A DNA stretch of 64,000 bases from Megasphaera sp. AM44-1BH (lineage in GTDB: Bacteria; Bacillota; Negativicutes; Veillonellales; Megasphaeraceae): positions 62,001 through 126,000 of the forward strand of contig NZ_QSFA01000003.1 of NCBI RefSeq assembly GCF_003467125.1, written 5' to 3'. Under the pieces are notes generated by a model. The model was not told where the DNA came from. It was given only the letters and a program-made list of their open reading frames with translations, and ran no database searches. Below, one piece after another: positions 52,081 through 62,037 of this stretch (positions are counted from its first letter, which is position 1; every line of letters starts with the position of its first letter). Both the position numbers and the translations under genes were made by a program.

Positions 52081-53694
52081 TTAGTGGCGTGTCAGGACGC
52101 GCCGTACGTGGAGACGGTCCGCCTGTGGCAGTGTTTCTTCTCCGATTGGACGGCCAGAAGCCGGCACGGCCCGTTCCCTGCCCCAGTCACGGATAGCTTC
52201 TATTTTTTCCGGGCTGGTCTTCGACAAGGGTACGACATTTTCAAAAGTCGAAATGACATCGTCATCACTCAGTTTTCCATTTTCATCAGCCAGCTGGTGA
52301 TAGGCCAGCTCCCGGACGGTGGATTCCAGATCGGCGCCGGTAAAGCCGTCGCTCAGTTCCACCAGTTTATCTGTAAATTCCGGAACGGCTGCCAACCGGG
52401 CATGGAGATATTTGGAAAAATACAAGGCCAGGATTTCCCGTCGTTCTTCCGCTGTCGGCAAATCGACGAAAAAGAGTTCATCAAACCGGCCACGGCGCAA
52501 TAACTCACTGGGGAGCATAGAAACATCGTTGGCCGTAGCTACGACAAATACCTGTTTTTTACATTCCTGCAGCCAGAACAGGAACTGCCCTACCATGCGG
52601 GTTGATACGCCTCCATCATTGGATGAGCCGGCACCGGAAAGGCCTTTTTCGATTTCATCGATCCAGAGGATGCATGGCGATACATTTTCTGCCGTCGTAA
52701 GCGCATCTTTCAGCTGCTGCTCCGACTGGCCCACATAGCTGCCCTGAACCGTAGCGAAATCGAGGCGGTACAACGGCAGCTGCCAGTTCGCCGAAATAGA
52801 CTTGGCCGACATAGATTTGCCGCATCCGGGGACGCCGACGAGGAGGATGCCCCGTGGCGGCTGCAGATGAAGCTGGCGCATCTGTTCCCGTTTTTCTGGA
52901 CGCAGGAGCGCTTTCTTTTCATCGAGCCAGTTGCGCAGGCCCTGCAGGCCTCCTACGTGTTTCATGTCGGGATCGACATCGATTTTTTCCAGTCCGGAAA
53001 TATTGGAAAAGAGGCGGTTTTTAGCCGAACGCACTTCAGCCATGTCTTCATTGCGGATTTCTCCATTAGCGACAAGAGCGGCCATGACATTTTCTGCTTC
53101 AATCTGGGTGACACCGGCCAGCGTTGCCGCCGCGTCGCGCATTTCCTCTTCGCCCCACTCAATGGGCATTTCCTGCCGGTAATCGTCGATAAACCGTTTG
53201 ACGATATCATACATTTCGTCTTCTCCGGGCAGGTCCAGGCTGACGATGAGTCCATGGCGCTGCAGTGTGTTCCAGACGGGCTTATTGGTCAGGACAATCA
53301 GGCAGGTGCCGTGTTCGACCGCCAGATTGACCACATCGAGGAGACGCTGGGCATCGGATGTATCACTGCTGATATCCGAAACTTCGGTCAGCACCAGAGT
53401 CTGGTTGTCCCGGTGCTGGGTCCGCATCATATCGGCCACAAAATCAAGGGCCGATACAAACGATACGGCCCCTTCATCGACAGCATCACCGGTACGGATA
53501 TCGTAAATCCCGCGGGAAAAGGTATGGACGAAAAAACTGCCTTCGTCAATCATCGTATCCTTTACCATTTCTTCGGCAATATCCTGCAGCAGCCCCAGTA
53601 TACGGCTGCGTTCAATCGTATTGACAACAATCAGCGGAATTCTGGCAATGAGGTACCGCTTCAATTGCTTTTTGCATTCTATCTTATTACTCAC
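52081..53694 (-). CDS. AAA+ ATPase, Ycf46-like
   Basis: 537 residues. The N-terminal ~230 residues are a degenerate AAA-like domain (LIVVNTIERSRILGLL, LVLTEVSDISS) without a P-loop. The C-terminal AAA+ module has Walker A GVPGCGKS (287-294), Walker B ILWIDE (342-347), a FtsH/VPS4-like pore segment (GSYVGQSEQQLKD) and arginine fingers in RRGRFDELFF (400-409). This dead-plus-active arrangement matches the Ycf46 group, of unclear function in bacteria. The four neighbours are tightly packed with it. Confidence 0.82.
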   Translation of the reverse strand: MSNKIECKKQLKRYLIARIPLIVVNTIERSRILGLLQDIAEEMVKDTMIDEGSFFVHTFSRGIYDIRTGDAVDEGAVSFVSALDFVADMMRTQHRDNQTLVLTEVSDISSDTSDAQRLLDVVNLAVEHGTCLIVLTNKPVWNTLQRHGLIVSLDLPGEDEMYDIVKRFIDDYRQEMPIEWGEEEMRDAAATLAGVTQIEAENVMAALVANGEIRNEDMAEVRSAKNRLFSNISGLEKIDVDPDMKHVGGLQGLRNWLDEKKALLRPEKREQMRQLHLQPPRGILLVGVPGCGKSMSAKSISANWQLPLYRLDFATVQGSYVGQSEQQLKDALTTAENVSPCILWIDEIEKGLSGAGSSNDGGVSTRMVGQFLFWLQECKKQVFVVATANDVSMLPSELLRRGRFDELFFVDLPTAEERREILALYFSKYLHARLAAVPEFTDKLVELSDGFTGADLESTVRELAYHQLADENGKLSDDDVISTFENVVPLSKTSPEKIEAIRDWGRERAVPASGRPIGEETLPQADRLHVRRVLTRH

Positions 53695-53699
53695 GGTGT

Positions 53700-54137
53700 C
53701 TATCTGCTCCCTTTATTCCGACGGCGCAACAGCAGGGCCAGTTCACCGCTCGGATCCTGCCGGGCCGATTCTTCCAGAGCTTCATCCATCGCCTGGCATG
53801 TTTTTTTGATTTCATCCTGCAGCATCTGTTTTTCTTTGTTGGGCAGACACTGCATCTGGCTTGCCTGAAACAGCAGATCCAGATCCCGGTCCAGTTGTTT
53901 CAAAGCCTGTTCTATGGGGATTTCATCGTCCTGGGCCTTGCGGAAACGTTCTCCTATATAGTCAAACCGGGCGTTGAACGCTGACATGAGGCGGCTGGCA
54001 AACCGGCCGGCAACGATATCACACCAATGGAGCCGTCCCTGCTGCATAGCCGGTATGGTTTCCTCATCATCCCGGCCAGCGGCAAAGTCCTTCAGAAGTG
54101 GAATCCATTCTGCATAAATACCTGGTATTCTGCTCAT
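53700..54137 (-). CDS. uncharacterised helical protein of the AAA+ operon
   Basis: 145 residues from ATG 54137, chosen because GGAGG precedes it by 8 bases; an upstream in-frame extension overlaps the preceding gene. All-helical and charged, with heptad-like segments (QALKQLDRDLDLLFQ; KEKQMLQDEIKKTCQAMDEALEE), suggesting a coiled-coil adaptor. No known domain. The start overlaps the stop of the 71-aa gene (ATGA), and its stop is 5 bases from the ATPase start. Confidence 0.6.
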   Translation of the reverse strand: MSRIPGIYAEWIPLLKDFAAGRDDEETIPAMQQGRLHWCDIVAGRFASRLMSAFNARFDYIGERFRKAQDDEIPIEQALKQLDRDLDLLFQASQMQCLPNKEKQMLQDEIKKTCQAMDEALEESARQDPSGELALLLRRRNKGSR

Positions 54138-54349
54138 TCCCGATACCTCCGTACAACACCGCGGGGAGGGAGGAGATCCCAGTCCGGAAGCCCTGTAATA
54201 CACTGGGAACGTACTGTTTTATTCCCTGACGGCCTGCTCTGCGCCGGTTCTGCTGTTTCTGCTGCCGGCTGTGGTGCCTCTTCCTGTGGCCGCCTGATCT
54301 GTATATGTCTGCGCCCGGACGGACGCCTCATATCTTGTCCTGTTTCCAT
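54134..54349 (-). CDS. small basic, proline-rich protein of the AAA+ operon
   Basis: 71 residues, rich in Arg, Pro and Gln, probably unstructured. It is accepted as a gene because GGAGGC precedes its ATG at proper spacing (overlapping the upstream stop) and its stop overlaps the next start by four bases. No homology recognised. It could be a tether or peptide substrate for the ATPase, which is speculation. Confidence 0.5.
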   Translation of the reverse strand: METGQDMRRPSGRRHIQIRRPQEEAPQPAAETAEPAQSRPSGNKTVRSQCITGLPDWDLLPPRGVVRRYRE

Positions 54350-54361
54350 AGTTAGTGCCTC

Positions 54362-55951
54362 CTATACGCGGATCCGCCGCGCACTGGTCTGGTTGCGTCG
54401 GACATAGTCCGATGCCGAAAGGCCATCGAGAAATGCATGCAAATCCTGCTGCCGTTCCATACCTTTCGTATAGTAATCGTAGAAATCAGCTGTTTCTGCC
54501 ATGCAGCGGCAGATGCAGTTTTCTTCTTCCCATGCGTATTGTTTGAATTGTTTCTCCAGTTTCCGTCGTATGCCAAAAGTAGAATAATATACCTTAAAGG
54601 ACAGCCCTGCCAGAATCAATACGCAGACAGTAATGAAGATATACTGATGGCTGGCGTAAGCTGACGTGATCGCGTTCATCAAAAGGGCCGTAATCCCCGC
54701 CAGGATTGCTGTCACAATCAGGCCGCCTATCGGTCCGGCAAAGGCCATGCAGAGCAGGGCCACCCCTGCCAGCAGCATAAAGGGGTGATTATCCAGGACC
54801 CAGCCGCCGCCATAATACAGAAGAGCTCCGCCACCGATAATGCAGAACAGCATGGCAAACACGGTCCATCCCGGCCGGTGCTTGCTGAGTTCTTCCTTCT
54901 GCCAGGCATCAATAATGGTATGTAATGCCGAGAGATGATCCCGTTCATTTCTCCCGTCTATGGAATGGAAGGTCAATTTATCTGTATGTCCTTCATAAGA
55001 CAGATTCGAAAAAAATTCAAAGGAATCGGGGAATTTCTGGACCGTTTCCCCCTGCGCATCGTCAGCAGCACTGCGAATCCAGTCTTTCGACGACGCTATC
55101 GCATACTGTCTCAGGGATATAGCCGCCTTTTTTCCGTCATCAAGGCACCAGTCCGTAAGCCAGGAAATATACGGCTTATATACGGGTTGCCGCTCTCCTT
55201 CGGAACGGTCGGCCTCAATAAATCGTTCCAATAAAACACTTCTGGCCTGTTCTTTGGGTACCGACGCTTCATCATCGGCTATGAGTTTCTGCAGGTCATC
55301 CAGAGCCTTCCCAGGCAGATGCGCGCCCTGCAGCAATTCTTCTACGCTGGCCTTGGGAGCCTTTTTTAACAGTTTGAACTGTTCGTCTTCACTCAGAGTA
55401 ATGGAACTCCGTTCCTTATCAAACCAGTCATGCCAGGTCTGGATCTGCTGCTGTATGAGCCGGGCATCCTGGCACTGCCCGTTTTTCCATCCATCGAGCA
55501 AGTCTTCCACCTGACGCGATCCGGACATGTTCATCAGCCCGTCCGTATATGCTTCCATACAGTACTGGAAATGACCTGCCAGCGACGAACCATCCTGCAG
55601 TCCCAGATACCGTACCAGCCAGACATCTGCCGCATGGTCCCGTTCTTCCCGCAGGGAAAGAAGGAAAAAGAACAACGACGTCTTCTGGTCGTCTGCCTGC
55701 AGTGCCCGTTGCAGAGCCTGCTGCGCTTTCACCCGGTCATCAATCAGCCAGCAGATCAGTGCTGCCAATCCATACGCCATCCAGTAATCATCGGCCGAAA
55801 CGAGCAGTTCTTCCGCTTTCTTTTGCAACGTTTCTCTCGTCAGCAGCCCTGTATCCATATTTTTCAGTATACCCTGGGTCATTACCCGGACATCCCGGCT
55901 GGACAATAAAGCCGTCCGCGATGCGTACCCTGATTGTCCATATGCTGTCAC
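54362..55951 (-). CDS. uncharacterised membrane protein heading the AAA+ operon
   Basis: 529 residues, not recognised. No signal peptide. Residues ~1-350 are cytoplasmic and helical with TPR-like stretches (DDRVKAQQALQRALQADD). Three or four hydrophobic helices lie at ~370-460 (WTVFAMLFCIIGGGALLYYG; LLAGVALLCMAFAGPIGGLI; YIFITVCVLILAGLS). A ~75-residue cytoplasmic tail follows, ending in basic residues. GTG start with GGGGG upstream. It probably anchors the ATPase complex at the membrane. Confidence 0.6.
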   Translation of the reverse strand: MTAYGQSGYASRTALLSSRDVRVMTQGILKNMDTGLLTRETLQKKAEELLVSADDYWMAYGLAALICWLIDDRVKAQQALQRALQADDQKTSLFFFLLSLREERDHAADVWLVRYLGLQDGSSLAGHFQYCMEAYTDGLMNMSGSRQVEDLLDGWKNGQCQDARLIQQQIQTWHDWFDKERSSITLSEDEQFKLLKKAPKASVEELLQGAHLPGKALDDLQKLIADDEASVPKEQARSVLLERFIEADRSEGERQPVYKPYISWLTDWCLDDGKKAAISLRQYAIASSKDWIRSAADDAQGETVQKFPDSFEFFSNLSYEGHTDKLTFHSIDGRNERDHLSALHTIIDAWQKEELSKHRPGWTVFAMLFCIIGGGALLYYGGGWVLDNHPFMLLAGVALLCMAFAGPIGGLIVTAILAGITALLMNAITSAYASHQYIFITVCVLILAGLSFKVYYSTFGIRRKLEKQFKQYAWEEENCICRCMAETADFYDYYTKGMERQQDLHAFLDGLSASDYVRRNQTSARRIRV

Positions 55952-56140
55952 ACTTACGCGCCCCCTGAACTATAGTATAACTATGTTATATTATACAAGA
56001 TGTTCTTCTGCAAAAAAAGTGCCTCCCCTTATTCCATCGGTAATTTTTCTGAGCCTTTTCTATTTTGGAGACTACAAAACAGGAAAAACATGCTATAATG
56101 CTTATTATTCATTTTTTATTATTCCCATCGAGGTGAAATC

Positions 56141-57466
56141 ATGGACTCTCATTCTCCTTCTGCCGCCGTTCATCCTGTAGACGAAATGCTGCCATACGGC
56201 AAGCTCTTTGCCTTCGGTCTCCAGCATGTCCTGGCCATGTATTCCGGCGCCGTTGCCGTACCGATTATCCTGGCACAGGCCATGCACCTGCCGCCGGAAC
56301 AGCTAATCCACCTGATTAATGCCGATTTATTTACCTGCGGCATTGCCACCATCATCCAGACACTGGGCTTCTGGAAAGTAGGCGCCCGCATCCCTATGAT
56401 TCAGGGCGTTACCTTCGCCGCCGTCACTCCCATGTGTCTTATCGGTGTTCAGCATGGGCTGCCGGTCATGTACGGTGCCATTATCGCCGCCGGTCTGGTG
56501 ACCTTTCTCATTGCCCCGTTCTTCAGCCGCTTCATCCGCTTCTTTCCTCCCGTCGTGACCGGTACGATCATCATGATCATCGGGATTACCCTCCTGCCCG
56601 TATCCGTCATCTGGATTGGAGGCGGTGGCAGCACCAGTGACCCCGCCTTTGCCGGTCCTATGAATCTCTTTCTGGCCTTTGTCACCCTTTCTATCGTTAT
56701 CGTCCTCTACCGTTACGGCAGAGGATTCGTCAGTAACATCGCCGTCCTTCTCGGTCTGATTGGCGGTACGATCATTGCTACGGTTTTGGGCCAGACGAAT
56801 TTTGCTGAAGTCGGCCGCGCTGGCTGGGTTGGTATCGTCACGCCCTTCTCATTCGGCTTCCCCGCCTTCGATATCGGCTCTATTCTATCGATGATCGTCG
56901 TCATGTTCGTCACCATGGTCGAAACGACGGGAGACTGTATCGCAATCGGAGAAATCGTTGATAAGCCTATCGGCCGCAAAGATCTGGCACGCTGTCTCCG
57001 CGCAGACGGCCTGTCCACGGTCATCGGTGGTATTTTCAACAGCTTTCCCTATACGGCATTCGCCCAGAATGTGGGCCTCATTGCCCTGACCCGTGTCAAA
57101 AGCCGGTTCGTCGTCACCGCTTCCGGTATCATCCTCATCGGGCTGGGCCTGTTGCCCAAAATGGCAGCTGTCGTCGCCTGCATTCCCAACTCCGTACTGG
57201 GTGGTGCCGGTATCGCCATGTTCGGCATGATCATCGCCAGTGGCGTCCGTTCCCTGTCGAAAGTAAAATTTGAAGGTACGTCCAATCTGATGCTCGTCGC
57301 TATCAGCATCGGCGTCAGCATGATTACCCTCACGGTGCCCAATTTCTTCCATGCCTTTCCGGCCTGGTCCCAGATTGTCCTTCACAGCGGCATCACCCTG
57401 GGCAGCATTACAGCCGTCGTTCTCAATATCATATTCAATGGTGTCGGTAAAAATGAGGAATCATAA
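56141..57466 (+). CDS. nucleobase:cation symporter-2 (xanthine/uracil permease family)
   Basis: 441 residues, ~12-14 transmembrane segments. The NCS2 hallmarks are present: QHVLAMYSGAVAVPIILAQA near the N-terminus, ADLFTCGIATIIQTLGFW, and the central acidic motif VETTGDCIAIGE with the following FAQNVGLIALT. The QNVG-x-x-LT form and ADLFTCGIAT block lean toward the xanthine/urate branch rather than uracil, but the purine specificity is not certain. A TATAAT near 56093 marks its promoter region, divergent from the AAA+ operon. Confidence 0.88.
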   Translation: MDSHSPSAAVHPVDEMLPYGKLFAFGLQHVLAMYSGAVAVPIILAQAMHLPPEQLIHLINADLFTCGIATIIQTLGFWKVGARIPMIQGVTFAAVTPMCLIGVQHGLPVMYGAIIAAGLVTFLIAPFFSRFIRFFPPVVTGTIIMIIGITLLPVSVIWIGGGGSTSDPAFAGPMNLFLAFVTLSIVIVLYRYGRGFVSNIAVLLGLIGGTIIATVLGQTNFAEVGRAGWVGIVTPFSFGFPAFDIGSILSMIVVMFVTMVETTGDCIAIGEIVDKPIGRKDLARCLRADGLSTVIGGIFNSFPYTAFAQNVGLIALTRVKSRFVVTASGIILIGLGLLPKMAAVVACIPNSVLGGAGIAMFGMIIASGVRSLSKVKFEGTSNLMLVAISIGVSMITLTVPNFFHAFPAWSQIVLHSGITLGSITAVVLNIIFNGVGKNEES

Positions 57467-57492
57467 TCTTTCCATCTGAACCGCACTGAAAA

Positions 57493-57539
57493 AAGAGACA
57501 GCCCCCATGACTTCACATGTCATGTCGTGGCTGTCTCTT
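57493..57539. terminator. bidirectional terminator after the NCS2 permease
   Basis: AAGAGACAGCC/GGCTGTCTCTT with an inner CATGAC/GTCATG helix, flanked by an A6 run. It serves the permease and the convergent aminotransferase gene. Confidence 0.85.
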
Positions 57540-57578
57540 CGTATATAAGAAACAAGTCCTGATGCCTGACAAATTTCC

Positions 57579-58739
57579 TTACAGAGCTTCAACGAATTCC
57601 TGTATCCGCTTCAATCCTTCCCGGATGTTGGCTTCGCTCGTCGCATAGGACAGGCGGATGAATCCTTCGCCATTGCTGCCAAACCCCGTGCCGGGGACGG
57701 TGACGACGTGTTTTTCATCGAGGAGGCGGTTGCTGAATTCTTCCGACGAAAGCCCCGTGCCGGTAATATTGGGGAACATATAGAAAGCTCCTTTCGGTTC
57801 CCGGCAGGTAATCTTGCCATGCATCATCGTATTCAGGCCTTCCAGCATCAGCTGCCGCCGCGCCCGGTAATGTTCCAGCATATCTGCCACCGGCTGCTGG
57901 CTTCCTTTCAGTGCTGCCAGAGCCGCCCGCTGTACCGGTTCAAAGACGCTGGATACGGCATTTTCCTGCATCTTCGTCATGCCCTTGATGATTTCTTCAT
58001 TGGCTATGGCAAAACCGACACGCCAGCCCGTCATGGCATAGGCCTTGGAGAAGCCATCGACGATGATAGTCCGTTCTTTCATCCCCGGGATTTCTGCTAT
58101 GGATACAAATGTTTCGTCCGTATAAATCAGGCGGCGGTACATTTCATCGGTAATGACATACAGGTCATGCTGTATCGCCAGCCGTGCAATGGCTTCCAGA
58201 TTTTCCCGTGTAGCCAGCCCGCCTGTCGGATTAGAAGGGAAATTCATGAGGATAGCTTTCGTCCTGGGGGTAATCGCCTTTTCGATATCGGCTGGGTCAA
58301 ACATGAAATCATTTTTTTCATATACATCGACCAATACGGGAATGGCATACATTTCCGATACAAATCCGTTGTAGTTTGCCCAGTAGGGATTGGAAATAAT
58401 GACTTCGTCTCCCGGATCCAGGAGCGTCAGCACCGATAGCAGCAGGGCTTCACAGCCGCCTACGGTAACAATGACATTATCCCGGCCGTACTGCATGCCC
58501 CGCGGCCCGTACGATGCCGCAATGGCATCCCTTAGTTCAGGAATCCCCGCATTGGGAGTATAAAAGGTCCGGCCTTCCTCCATAGCCTTGATACCAGCCT
58601 GGATGATGTGCTGCGGCGTTACAAAATCCGGTTCTCCAAAGGCAAAACTGATGACATTGTCAAGCCCGTAAGACTTGCCGACCATACGACGGATAGCCGA
58701 TCCAGTTACACTGGAAATACGTTTAGCTAATGGTTTCAT
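57579..58739 (-). CDS. PLP-dependent class I/II aminotransferase
   Basis: 386 residues from the ATG at 58739, which follows AGGGGGT with 7-base spacing; an upstream in-frame ATG lacks a ribosome site. The PLP lysine is Lys232 in VDGFSKAYAMTGWR; NFPSNPTGG (166-174), the DEMYRRLIY block and the C-terminal RLSYATS complete fold type I. Closest pattern is the aspartate/aromatic aminotransferase (PatA/AraT) group; the amino donor cannot be fixed. It stands alone. Confidence 0.88.
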   Translation of the reverse strand: MKPLAKRISSVTGSAIRRMVGKSYGLDNVISFAFGEPDFVTPQHIIQAGIKAMEEGRTFYTPNAGIPELRDAIAASYGPRGMQYGRDNVIVTVGGCEALLLSVLTLLDPGDEVIISNPYWANYNGFVSEMYAIPVLVDVYEKNDFMFDPADIEKAITPRTKAILMNFPSNPTGGLATRENLEAIARLAIQHDLYVITDEMYRRLIYTDETFVSIAEIPGMKERTIIVDGFSKAYAMTGWRVGFAIANEEIIKGMTKMQENAVSSVFEPVQRAALAALKGSQQPVADMLEHYRARRQLMLEGLNTMMHGKITCREPKGAFYMFPNITGTGLSSEEFSNRLLDEKHVVTVPGTGFGSNGEGFIRLSYATSEANIREGLKRIQEFVEAL

Positions 58740-58885
58740 ATGAATTACCCCCTGACAATACATGATAAACATTTAAAAAATTAATAATATACCTAAAATC
58801 AATTCAATATTTCCCTGATTTTGGGTTAAATTTAACGAGCACCGCAATAACAGCTGTGCCCGTTAAAAATGTTAAGTTATGAACG

Positions 58886-60349
58886 TTATTTGTTTTCTGC
58901 TTCTTTTTCTGCTGCCAGTGTCACTTCATCCCGCCAGATTCCCAGGCGTGCTACGCAGTCGGCAGCCGATGCATCCCAGTTCCCATCTTTAAGGCGCTGT
59001 TTGTAATCGTCCACCAGAATCTTGACTTTACCGCTCAGAAGGAATACGACAATGAGGTTGCAGATGACGCAGGTTCCGTAGAAGAAATCGAAGGTAGACC
59101 ACAGGGTCTTTGCTGCGCCGATAGCTCCGACGACGGCCCAGGCACAACCGATAGCATAATAAATCTTGATCCATATGCCTTCCAGACCCAGTGAATTGAG
59201 GCAGATGCCACCGTAATAAATATTGACGACGCACGTTGTAAAGGCAAAGAAGGTAATGATAATGGAAATAAATACGGCACCAGCAGCCACGCTGCCAAAA
59301 GCCGTAGAGAAACCGGCTGTCGTAAGGGCAGCGCCGGAAATCCCTGTATTCCACAGGCCCGATGTCATAACGACCATAGCCGTCATAGTGCAGACGACGA
59401 TGGTATCGAAGAACACTTCAAAAATCCCCCACAGTCCCTGCTTGACCGGATGGTTGACCGATGCCGAGGAATGAGCCAGAGGCGCCGTACCCGTACCGGC
59501 TTCGTTAGAATAAATACCACGGGCCAGGCCCCAGCGGACGGCCAGCATGACCGTACTTCCGGCAAAACCGCCCGAAGCAGCCGTACCGGTGAAGGCATCT
59601 TCAAAAATCATGGCAAAAGCCTGAGGAATCATGCTGGCATTGGTAATCATAACGAAGATAGCGCCGATGATGTAGATGACAGCCATAAAAGGAACGACGA
59701 GATTGGCAAAATTGGAAATACTCTTGAGACCGCCCAAAAGAACGGCTGCCATGAGGACGGCGACGGTTATACCAACGACATAAGGATTGATGGCAAAAGC
59801 CGTATTGATGGCATTGGAGATTTCAGCTGCCTGAATAGACGGAGCAAACATCATGCCCGCCGCCATGACGACGGCCCAGAGAACAGACAGCCAGCGCCAG
59901 TTCTTACCGAGAGCATTCTTGACATACCAGGGGAAACCGCCGTGCCAGACGCCGCTTACAGGATCTTTTTCACGGTAGGCAAGGCCCAGGGTAACTTCCG
60001 AGAATTTGACGATCAGACCCAGCATAGCGATGAACCACATCCAGAAAACAGCGCCAGGGCCGCCAGTAGCAATGGCAACCGATACACCGGCGATATTGCC
60101 GACACCCAGTGTCGATGCCAATGCCGTACAGGCCGCTTTGAACGGCTTGATATTGCCGTCGCCAGATCCTTTGTCAAAAATTTTACCAAAGGTATTTTTC
60201 ATGACATGGCCGAAATACGTAAACTGGAAGAATCCCAGCCGGACTGACATAAAAACAGCCACAAAAGACGTACCGATGAGCAGTGGCCAGCCCCAGACAA
60301 AATCAGCGTAGGCCATCATTCCTTTTACAATCATACCAAAAAATTCCAT
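58886..60349 (-). CDS. sodium:alanine (AGCS-family) symporter
   Basis: About 487 residues, 10-11 transmembrane helices. Imports alanine or glycine with Na+. The family signature GLARGIYSNEAGTGTAPLAHS and the N-terminal GNIAGVSVAIATGGPGAVFWMW segment are diagnostic. Of two near ATGs, the second (60349) has the better 8-base spacing from GGGGGTG. The C-terminal ~45 residues are charged and cytoplasmic. A weak hairpin at ~58833-58866 may end the transcript. Confidence 0.92.
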   Translation of the reverse strand: MEFFGMIVKGMMAYADFVWGWPLLIGTSFVAVFMSVRLGFFQFTYFGHVMKNTFGKIFDKGSGDGNIKPFKAACTALASTLGVGNIAGVSVAIATGGPGAVFWMWFIAMLGLIVKFSEVTLGLAYREKDPVSGVWHGGFPWYVKNALGKNWRWLSVLWAVVMAAGMMFAPSIQAAEISNAINTAFAINPYVVGITVAVLMAAVLLGGLKSISNFANLVVPFMAVIYIIGAIFVMITNASMIPQAFAMIFEDAFTGTAASGGFAGSTVMLAVRWGLARGIYSNEAGTGTAPLAHSSASVNHPVKQGLWGIFEVFFDTIVVCTMTAMVVMTSGLWNTGISGAALTTAGFSTAFGSVAAGAVFISIIITFFAFTTCVVNIYYGGICLNSLGLEGIWIKIYYAIGCAWAVVGAIGAAKTLWSTFDFFYGTCVICNLIVVFLLSGKVKILVDDYKQRLKDGNWDASAADCVARLGIWRDEVTLAAEKEAENK

Positions 60350-60958
60350 ATGCATTACACCCCCACAAAATGAGTAACTTCCCTCTGAAAAATTGTAAGG
60401 ATAATATCACTAAGAGCTGCTATGATGGGGAAGTCAGAAATCATCGCGCTCTTTACTTCCAAATACATCGTACAGAATCTATATTTATTTTCCGAATAAA
60501 CATCTGTCTACATTGTACAGACAATACTCGTCATTGTAAAATTCAAAATTTCGCAAAAAAACATTACCAAAACTAGATATTCAGTTGCATCTTAAGAATA
60601 TTAGGTATAAAAAAGTTTATGACCGCAATGAGAGATACTGAATGTAGTCTTTTTAAGGTATCCGCTATAATTAAGTAAAATAGGTCCTATCTGGTAAGGT
60701 TAACAGAAAAAAATGATGATGGGCAACTTGTAAAAAATAAATAACAAAATAATAATATCTATTCCATTCAATATTTAATTCAAAGAAATGATAAATAATC
60801 TCTATCTTTTTTCATAAAAATAGGATATATTAAGAGAAACTCTGTTCCTTATCCTGTATTCTTTCTTGAATCACGATCTTTACATATAATTTTTCATTTT
60901 TTTGTCTTTTTTCCATAAAATTTGTATAACAGTTTAAACATTTTTAAGTTCAGATGAT
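60350..60958. other. long AT-rich intergenic region
   Basis: About 600 bases with no gene on either strand that I can support. Strongly AT-rich, especially 60,700-60,950, between the divergently transcribed symporter and LysR genes. LysR regulators often bind such shared upstream regions, but no convincing T-N11-A dyad was picked out by eye. Confidence 0.5.
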
Positions 60959-60987
60959 TTGTCAGCACATCCATAGACGACTATACT
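60959..60987 (+). promoter_or_regulatory. promoter of the lysR gene
   Basis: TTGTCA (60959-60964), 17-base spacer, TATACT (60982-60987), ~40 bases before the ATG. Confidence 0.72.
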
Positions 60988-61026
60988 AGTTACGTACATT
61001 TTCCGTATCATAGGGGGACTGTCATC

Positions 61027-61932
61027 ATGACGAATCTGGAAATTGAAACGTTTCTGACTATTTGCTGGCACAAAAGTATTTCTAAAGCGGCTGAAGCGTT
61101 ATATATCAGCCAGTCATCACTGAGTACGCGTCTGAAAAAGCTGGAACAAGAAATCGGCTGTCAGCTCGTCGCCCGCCGCAATGGCGCCCGTTCACTGGAA
61201 CTGACAGCGGAAGGAGCGAAATTTTACGAATATGCCTGCCAATACCGAGAACTGACCCGACAGATGCTGGCTGTCTCTCATAGCAAGGGGCCGGAACAAC
61301 TGCGCATTTCTGTCGTCAACAGCATCGGGACGTTCCTGTTTCCGCCCGTCTATAAACACTTTCTCAGCCAATACCCCCAATACCGTCTGGAAATCCAGGA
61401 GGCCGATAATGTTCCCGCCCTTGCCAATAAGAAAATGAACAACGGCCTGGTGGACCTCATGTTCCACAGCGATATCCAGGCTTCGGAAACACTGCATATC
61501 TTTCCTGTTTTCAGTGAACCCATGGTGCTGATCTGCTCAACTGATTCGGCGTATCCTGAACTGGTAAACCGGGAAGAACTGTTACTGGACAGGGAAATCT
61601 TTACCAAATGGAGCGATACCCAGTACGAGTGGCACCAGAATATGTTCGGACCGGATACGCGTCCGCTCGTCCATCTGGAAATCATGAGCAACTTCCGGGT
61701 CTTCACATCCCAGCATGACTGCTGGGCTATCGTCCCACTGAGCGTCGCCGAAGGAATTGCCGATAACGCTTCTATCAAAATATGCCGGACCGAATTCAAA
61801 ATCCCCAAACGCGTCACCTACTGTGTCGCTACCCAGGCAGCCCGGACCATGAAGAGCACCCAGGCCTTCCTCACCTGTCTTCATGCCGAACTGGAAAAGA
61901 AACCACCCTATCAGCTGGATATCCTGTATTGA
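61027..61932 (+). CDS. LysR-family transcriptional regulator
   Basis: 301 residues. The N-terminal winged helix (KSISKAAEALYISQSSLSTR, ~16-35, then LKKLEQEIGCQLVARR) and a two-lobe periplasmic-binding-like effector domain (~90-295) are standard for LysR. It reads away from the sodium:alanine symporter, separated by the AT-rich region, so the symporter is a plausible target, as is its own gene. Effector unknown. Confidence 0.9.
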   Translation: MTNLEIETFLTICWHKSISKAAEALYISQSSLSTRLKKLEQEIGCQLVARRNGARSLELTAEGAKFYEYACQYRELTRQMLAVSHSKGPEQLRISVVNSIGTFLFPPVYKHFLSQYPQYRLEIQEADNVPALANKKMNNGLVDLMFHSDIQASETLHIFPVFSEPMVLICSTDSAYPELVNREELLLDREIFTKWSDTQYEWHQNMFGPDTRPLVHLEIMSNFRVFTSQHDCWAIVPLSVAEGIADNASIKICRTEFKIPKRVTYCVATQAARTMKSTQAFLTCLHAELEKKPPYQLDILY

Positions 61933-61981
61933 TTTGCATCCGATTCATAAACTGATTCATTCCAGATGGATACCAAAAGGG

Positions 61982-62035
61982 AAAACACGCAGCAAAAACA
62001 GACTCTGTATTCGCCTGTTTTGCTGCGTGTTTTTC
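61982..62035 (+). terminator. terminator after lysR
   Basis: AAACACGCAGCAAAAACAG pairs with CTGTTTTGCTGCGTGTTTTT around GACTCTGTATTCGC; long stem and T-tail. Confidence 0.88.
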
Positions 62036-62037
62036 TC

